From Aedoeadaptatus acetigenes (GTDB lineage: Bacteria; Bacillota; Clostridia; Tissierellales; Peptoniphilaceae), in contig NZ_JAOQJD010000015.1 in the NCBI RefSeq assembly GCF_025566985.1, positions 1 through 48,445 of the forward strand: a stretch of 48,445 bases of DNA. Reading direction: 5' to 3'. The notes beneath the pieces are model-generated. The model worked only from the letters and a program-made list of their open reading frames with translations, was not told the DNA's origin and did no database searches. Shown in pieces: positions 44,345-48,445 of the stretch. The translations under genes were made by a program, and so were the position numbers. The stretch's first letter is position 1, and every line of letters begins with the position of its first letter.

Positions 44345-44928
44345 TTTCTCCCCCTTTCGCCGCGATTTTGTATCCGCTTAAAACAGGCGCGGCACAGCGG
44401 TTCGTAGCTTTCCGTGGCGCCGATGACCACACGGCCTCCTTCCCCCGACGTGCGGTGGCTCACCCAGGCGTCGCTGCCGCAGTGGGCGCAGACGGCGTGG
44501 TGCTTTTCCACGTAATCGGCCACGGCCATGATTTCCTTCACGATCTCAAAGGGATGGGCCTCGTAATCCATGTCCAGCCCCGCGCAGACCACGGTCTTAC
44601 CCTCGTCTAAAAGGGTGTCGAAGGCCGCGAGAATTTCATCGGTCGCGCCGCCTAAAAACTGCACTTCGTCGATGGCCACCACGTCGGCCCTGTGCTCCGC
44701 CGCCGCCTCAAGCACACCGGCGATGTCTTCCACCACCACGGCCTCAAGCGACGTGTTGTCGTGGCTCGTTATGGCAGAGTGAATGAAGCGGGTATCCAGC
44801 GTGGGCTTCAAGACCAGCGTGTTGTAGCCGGCGATGCGAAAGCGCTTCACTTCCCGCTCCAAGCTCGATGTCTTTCCCGAAAACATGCTCCCCGTGTGCA
44901 AAATTAATCGTCCCCTGTACTGATGCAT
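44341..44928 (-). CDS. tdk: Thymidine kinase
   Basis: A 195-residue type II thymidine kinase phosphorylating thymidine and deoxyuridine. P-loop GSMFSGKTSSLE begins at residue 13, Walker B is VVAIDEVQFLGG, and the zinc-binding lasso has CAHCG and a later CRAC. The ATG at 44928 has AAGGAGGAAG upstream. First gene of a pyrimidine salvage operon with psuK and psuG. Confidence 0.95.
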   Translation of the reverse strand: MHQYRGRLILHTGSMFSGKTSSLEREVKRFRIAGYNTLVLKPTLDTRFIHSAITSHDNTSLEAVVVEDIAGVLEAAAEHRADVVAIDEVQFLGGATDEILAAFDTLLDEGKTVVCAGLDMDYEAHPFEIVKEIMAVADYVEKHHAVCAHCGSDAWVSHRTSGEGGRVVIGATESYEPLCRACFKRIQNRGERGRK

Positions 44929-44948
44929 TTCTTCCTCCTTAGAAGAAA

Positions 44949-44978
44949 ATTATAACACAAATTTTACCGATTAAATCA
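44949..44978 (-). promoter_or_regulatory. Promoter of tdk-psuK-psuG
   Basis: Perfect -10 TATAAT (minus strand, 44954-44949) about 20 nt before the start codon; a weak TGATTT sits about 18 nt upstream as -35. Confidence 0.5.
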
Positions 44979-44999
44979 CCGTTCGCCTCCCCTCTTTTC

Positions 45000-45028
45000 T
45001 TGCAATCCCGCGCCCCGTACTATATTCT
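45000..45028 (+). promoter_or_regulatory. Promoter of the ABC exporter operon
   Basis: TTGCAA (45000-45005), 17 nt spacer, TATTCT (45023-45028); an overlapping TATATT at 45021 is an alternative -10. Confidence 0.5.
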
Positions 45029-45064
45029 AATAATGGAAAATCGTTCGCAATTAAAGGAGGTTCT

Positions 45065-45787
45065 ATGCTTCAAATACAGCATTTAATTAAATATTACGGC
45101 AAGAAACAAATTCTTCACGACGTGAGTTTTGAATTGGACCCCGGAGACATTTGCGCCTTTATCGGATCCAACGGCGCCGGGAAAACCACCACCATCAAAT
45201 CCGCCTTAGGACTCATTCCCTTTGACGGCGGAAAGATTCTCATCGGCGACCACGACATCGAAAAGGAACCTCTGGAAGCGAAAAAACTTTACAGCTACGT
45301 GCCGGACAATCCGGAGCTCTATAAATTCATGCGGGGCATCGAGTACTTAAATTTCATCGCCGACATGTTTGAGCTGGATTACGAAACCCGCAGAGACCGC
45401 ATCGAATACTACGCCGACCTCTTCGCCATTCGCGATCGCTTGGGCGAGTCCATCGACAATTACAGCCACGGCATGCAGCAAAAGCTGGCTCTCATCGCCG
45501 CTTTGATCCACGATCCCAAGCTCATCGTCTTGGACGAACCCTTTGTGGGCCTGGATCCCATGGCCACGAAATCCATTCGGGAAACCTTTAAGAAAATGGC
45601 GGCGGAAAAGGGCACGACGATTCTCTTCTCCACCCACGTCTTGGAAGTGGCGGAAAAGTTGTGCAACAAGGTGGCCATTATTCGCGAAGGCCATTTGGTC
45701 TTTTTCGGTCCCACGGAAGAGGTGCTTCAAAAGGGCAGCTTGGAAGATCTGTTCATGGAAAGGATGCAAAGCCATGAACAAGCTTAG
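45065..45787 (+). CDS. ABC transporter ATP-binding protein (exporter type)
   Basis: A 240-residue ATPase. Walker A GSNGAGKTTT begins at residue 34, the signature is YSHGMQQKL near 138, and Walker B LIVLDEPFVGLD near 155. The family is the EcsA/CcmA-like exporter ATPases that pair with a separate large permease. The start has AAAGGAGG upstream. The permease gene overlaps its end by 14 nt. Substrate unknown. Confidence 0.9.
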   Translation: MLQIQHLIKYYGKKQILHDVSFELDPGDICAFIGSNGAGKTTTIKSALGLIPFDGGKILIGDHDIEKEPLEAKKLYSYVPDNPELYKFMRGIEYLNFIADMFELDYETRRDRIEYYADLFAIRDRLGESIDNYSHGMQQKLALIAALIHDPKLIVLDEPFVGLDPMATKSIRETFKKMAAEKGTTILFSTHVLEVAEKLCNKVAIIREGHLVFFGPTEEVLQKGSLEDLFMERMQSHEQA

Positions 45788-47372
45788 GCTTTTAAACCGA
45801 CTGGAAAGAAAGCGCACCTTTAATCAATTCACCCAGGGGAAAAAGAAAAAGGCCTTCGGCATTTTAATCTATCTCCTTTCCCTTTGGGGCTACTTTTGGA
45901 TCGGCGGGCTCTTGCCCATCTTCGCCTCCATGGCGATTTTGGATTCGAAAGGCGAGGCCGGCGCCTTTTCCGTGTCGGTTGTATTAAACGATGCGGGGAC
46001 TCTTTCCTCTATGGACGTCATGGCCCTCGCGTTTTTTCTCGCCAGCGCCATCATCGCCTTTATTCAAATTCGAAATATCTACTTCAACGACTTTGACCAA
46101 TCCACATTGTGGAGCCTGCCCGTGGACACGCGGCTCATCCTTATTTCAAAAAACACGGGCCCGGCCGTGTTCAGTCTTCCCTTGGTCTTGGCCTTTACCC
46201 TACCCTCCATGATTCTTACTTACGTGGCCACGGGCTCTTTGATTAAGGCCATCCTCGTCCTCGTCGTATTTTTTTGCGCCAATCAGTTAGGCGAATGCCT
46301 GGGCTGCTTTCTGCGCATTTTCTCGGCAAAAGGCGGAAGTCGCCTTCAATTGTCAAAGGGCGTGAAGAGCTTTTTCGGCTTTCTCCTCTTCGTCGTCTTT
46401 ATGGTGGGCTTTTACACGGAGCTGGCACGGGACTTTAAAGACCTCGTCGTCTTCATGGGCTTTTACAATCGCCTGCCCGCGGCGGCACGGCCCGTATCCT
46501 TCGCCCTGAATCATCATTTGTGGCTTATCCTCGTCTTTGTTCTTTTGACAGGGATCATATACTACGCCTTTCTTAACTACATGGCGAAACATTTTTTTAC
46601 CATCGGGGAAAGCTTGGCCCCTCGCGGCACGGTGAAGGCAGTGAAAGGCGGCGACTACAAGGTGCGCAGAAAATATGCCGCCCTCATTCGAAAAGAACGG
46701 CAGCTCTTTTTCTCCAACAGCGCCGTGGCCTTTAACAGCTTTTTCGGCACGGTGCTCCCGGTAATTCTCGCGGCCATTCTCTTCGTGCCCGCCGTGAAAG
46801 AAATGTTTCTCGGCTTTTTAGAAAGCCAGTCCTTCGTCTCCCCGGACGCGGCGATCTTTTTGATTCTCATCGGCCTCGCCGGCATGATGAACCTAGCGGG
46901 CTTCGGCTTTTCTCTGGAAGGCGCGAGTGCATATAACACCTACACCCTGCCTTTAAAGGGGCAGTCGGTTTTTCTCGGGAAGCTTTTTATGGCCGCAAGC
47001 CTTATCGCTCCCGCCTATATCATTGCCTGGCTGCTCCTCATTATAAACTTACGGCCCGACCTCGTGTATTGGCCCTTTTATCTCTTCGGCCCCTTGGCCT
47101 ACGCCCTTTTCATCAACGGCATCTCCCTGTTCTTCGACTGGAAATTCGCCAATTACGATTGGACCAATCCCCAAGAGCTGGCGAAAAATTCAAAACAATC
47201 CTTTTTCTCCGGCCTGGGAAGCCTTTTGGTCAGCTTCGCCATTTTACTCATCGGCGTCGGCGTCATGACCAAGGCGCCCCTCGTCTACGCCGCCCTGCTC
47301 ACTCTTATTTTTGTGGCAGGAAACATCATTCTTTATTTCCTCACCCGAGACATCACTGTCTACCATCAATAG
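45774..47372 (+). CDS. ABC exporter membrane subunit (large permease)
   Basis: A 532-residue polytopic membrane protein with about twelve hydrophobic segments, partner of the preceding ATPase. It has a cytoplasmic basic N-terminus (MNKLRLLNRLERKRTFNQF). Similar two-gene exporters occur widely in Firmicutes but their substrates are mostly unknown. The ATG at 45774 is chosen over an open frame that extends upstream inside the ATPase gene, because that region is out of register with a convincing protein and the ATPase frame is clearly coding there. AAAGG lies 12 nt upstream. Confidence 0.82.
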   Translation: MNKLRLLNRLERKRTFNQFTQGKKKKAFGILIYLLSLWGYFWIGGLLPIFASMAILDSKGEAGAFSVSVVLNDAGTLSSMDVMALAFFLASAIIAFIQIRNIYFNDFDQSTLWSLPVDTRLILISKNTGPAVFSLPLVLAFTLPSMILTYVATGSLIKAILVLVVFFCANQLGECLGCFLRIFSAKGGSRLQLSKGVKSFFGFLLFVVFMVGFYTELARDFKDLVVFMGFYNRLPAAARPVSFALNHHLWLILVFVLLTGIIYYAFLNYMAKHFFTIGESLAPRGTVKAVKGGDYKVRRKYAALIRKERQLFFSNSAVAFNSFFGTVLPVILAAILFVPAVKEMFLGFLESQSFVSPDAAIFLILIGLAGMMNLAGFGFSLEGASAYNTYTLPLKGQSVFLGKLFMAASLIAPAYIIAWLLLIINLRPDLVYWPFYLFGPLAYALFINGISLFFDWKFANYDWTNPQELAKNSKQSFFSGLGSLLVSFAILLIGVGVMTKAPLVYAALLTLIFVAGNIILYFLTRDITVYHQ

Positions 47373-47384
47373 AAAGAAGCAATC

Positions 47385-48254
47385 ATGAGCGAAAAAAGTG
47401 CATCCGTACTCCTGGCCGCCGTTATCATCGCCCGGGCCACGAGCTACTACTTTATTAAAATCGGCATGGAGGGCCTTGACGTGTTTAATCTCTTGGCCGT
47501 CCGCTTCTTCGTCGCCGTCCTCCTCCTGACCCTTTTGTTTCACAAGCGGCTTTATCCCATGACAAAGAGCACCCTTCTTCACGGCACGATTTTAGGCGTG
47601 GTCTTTTTCGCCGTCATGGCCTTTGAGTTTATGGCCTTAAAAACATCCCCCTCTTCCACCGTGTCCTTTTTGGAAAACACCTCCATCATTCTCGTGCCAC
47701 TCTTAGTCGCCCTCATTACACGCACCCTGCCGAAGAAGTCCGCCATTTTCGGCGCGGTGATCACTATTATAGGCGTAGGCTTTTTAACTTACACCCCGGG
47801 CAGGATCGCCCTGACCCGCGGCGAAATCTTCGCCCTCATTGCGGCGCTGAACTACGCCACGGTCATCATCCTCACCGCTCGCTTCGCCGCAACCGACGAC
47901 CCCTTCCAACTGGGCTTTTTGCAGGTACTGTGGATTTTTATCCTCTCATCCCTCGCCACCTTTCTCACGGAAACGCCGCGGTGGCCCGAAAATCATGTGG
48001 AATGGACCGTCATCCTCATGCTGGCCGTCGTCTGCACCGGCTTCGGCTTTACCTTGCAGCCCGTGGCCCAACGCCACACCACCCCGGAGCGGGCCGGCAT
48101 GTTCTGCGCCTTAAACCCCATGTGCGCCACCATTATGGGCGTGACCCTATTAGGCGAAACCCTATCTCTTTATAAAATTGCCGGCATCCTCTGCATCGTC
48201 ACGGGCCTTACGGTACCCATTCTTATCGAGAGCCGAAAAAAGAAACAACTGTAA
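47385..48254 (+). CDS. EamA/DMT-family transporter
   Basis: A 289-residue, ten-helix drug/metabolite transporter with two EamA repeats. The N-terminal repeat has ARATSYYFIKIGMEGLDVFNLLAVRF, and the second ends ALNPMCATIMGVTLLGETLSLYKIAGILCIVTG, the typical loop with Glu before the last helix. Function is likely export of a small metabolite or amino acid; the substrate is unknown. It lies 12 nt after the ABC permease with a weak ribosome binding site (AGAAAG), so it is probably in the same transcript. Confidence 0.9.
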   Translation: MSEKSASVLLAAVIIARATSYYFIKIGMEGLDVFNLLAVRFFVAVLLLTLLFHKRLYPMTKSTLLHGTILGVVFFAVMAFEFMALKTSPSSTVSFLENTSIILVPLLVALITRTLPKKSAIFGAVITIIGVGFLTYTPGRIALTRGEIFALIAALNYATVIILTARFAATDDPFQLGFLQVLWIFILSSLATFLTETPRWPENHVEWTVILMLAVVCTGFGFTLQPVAQRHTTPERAGMFCALNPMCATIMGVTLLGETLSLYKIAGILCIVTGLTVPILIESRKKKQL

Positions 48255-48313
48255 TAAAAAAAGCAAACAGCCTCTGCCGTTTGCTTCGCCGGACCTTCGG
48301 GCCCGGTTTTTTT
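48255..48313 (+). terminator. Double terminator after the EamA gene
   Basis: Two hairpins. The first (48261-48286) has the stem AAGCAAAC / GTTTGCTT with an upstream A-run, so it can also stop minus-strand transcription. The second (48289-48306) has CCGGACC / GGCCCGG with one mismatch and a TTCG loop, followed by T7 (48307-48313). The IS30 copy begins 5 nt further on. Confidence 0.88.
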
Positions 48314-48318
48314 ATTCC

Positions 48319-48445
48319 TTGAATTTACAATCTAAGTGCAACAAAAAATGATCCACCGTTTTCTGGTAAAATTGTGTCGACGAAAACCAATCAACCAGGA
48401 GGAACGATGAATCATTATTCTCATTTTACACTAAAAGAGCGTGAG
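48319..48445 (+). mobile_element. Second IS30 copy, 5' end only (cut by window edge)
   Basis: 127 bases matching the complementary strand of 1755-1629 with only two differences (at about 48353 and 48374). The 5' terminal inverted repeat is 48319-48342. It is inverted relative to the left copy, both transposases pointing outward. Confidence 0.95.
48407..48445 (+). CDS. IS30-family transposase, first 13 codons (partial)
   Basis: Begins MNHYSHFTLKERE, identical to the left copy, with AGGAGGAACG upstream of ATG 48407. The upstream ATG present in the left copy is GTG here (48373-48375), supporting this start. Confidence 0.92.
   Translation, partial: MNHYSHFTLKERE

Noticed and set aside
45543..45773. 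N-terminal extension of the ABC permease frame into the ATPase gene
   Set aside because: The overlapped region encodes Walker B and the H-loop of the ATPase in another frame; the extension is Arg/Trp/Cys-rich, as expected of an out-of-frame reading.

Overview
The window looks like a chromosomal segment of a low-to-medium GC, anaerobic, non-sporulating Firmicute. The evidence is the gene order glmU-prs-pth-mfd-prsA / mazG(yabN)-HU-rqcP(yabO)-divIC-yabR / tilS-hpt-ftsH, which is the classic Bacillus/Clostridia arrangement, plus a T-box leader, AGGAGG ribosome binding sites and [FeFe]-hydrogenase maturation genes. The sporulation genes usually threaded through this block (spoVT, yabP, yabQ, spoIIE) are absent. 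My best guess is a Tissierellia/Peptoniphilaceae-type anaerobic coccus; this is inference from gene content, not a database result.

Layout. 1-1760: two insertion sequences, the 5' part of an ISL3-family element (cut by the window edge) abutting a complete IS30-family element. 1761-8540: an isoleucine T-box/ileS operon with a histidine phosphatase and a PLP-dependent D-cysteine desulfhydrase-type enzyme, then an Rrf2 regulator and a SAF-domain dehydrogenase, all on the minus strand. 8590-11590: one plus-strand M16 presequence-protease-like peptidase. 11621-25873: the long minus-strand core block from glmU down to ftsH (envelope precursor, PRPP, translation, transcription-coupled repair, folding, nucleoid, division, tRNA modification, purine salvage and membrane proteolysis functions). 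25890-29755: HydE-HydG-HydF and a small TM1266-like protein. 29911-35208: a nucleoside-type ABC importer (BMP lipoprotein, double ATPase, two permeases) with a PPC/DUF296 protein at the operon end. 35226-36940: two unrecognised membrane proteins, divergently arranged. 36892-42461: a regulator-potABCD polyamine uptake operon followed by a FAD/NAD(P) oxidoreductase. 42476-44978: thymidine kinase, pseudouridine kinase and pseudouridine-5'-phosphate glycosidase with overlapping ends. 45000-48313: a plus-strand ABC exporter pair and an EamA transporter. 48319-48445: the start of a second IS30 copy in inverted orientation.

How it works together: much of the accessory content concerns nucleoside and pseudouridine uptake and salvage, polyamine uptake, and hydrogen metabolism. 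The most unusual signals are (i) that both IS30 copies start exactly 5 nt beyond the seven-T tract of an intrinsic terminator, in the same relative orientation, suggesting terminator-directed insertion, and (ii) a PLP-dependent sulfur/deaminase-family enzyme that appears to lie under isoleucine T-box control. I see no CRISPR array, tRNA, rRNA, prophage or recognisable defence system. No gap between genes exceeds about 300 bases. Several genes appear to start with GTG or TTG; starts were chosen by ribosome binding site position.
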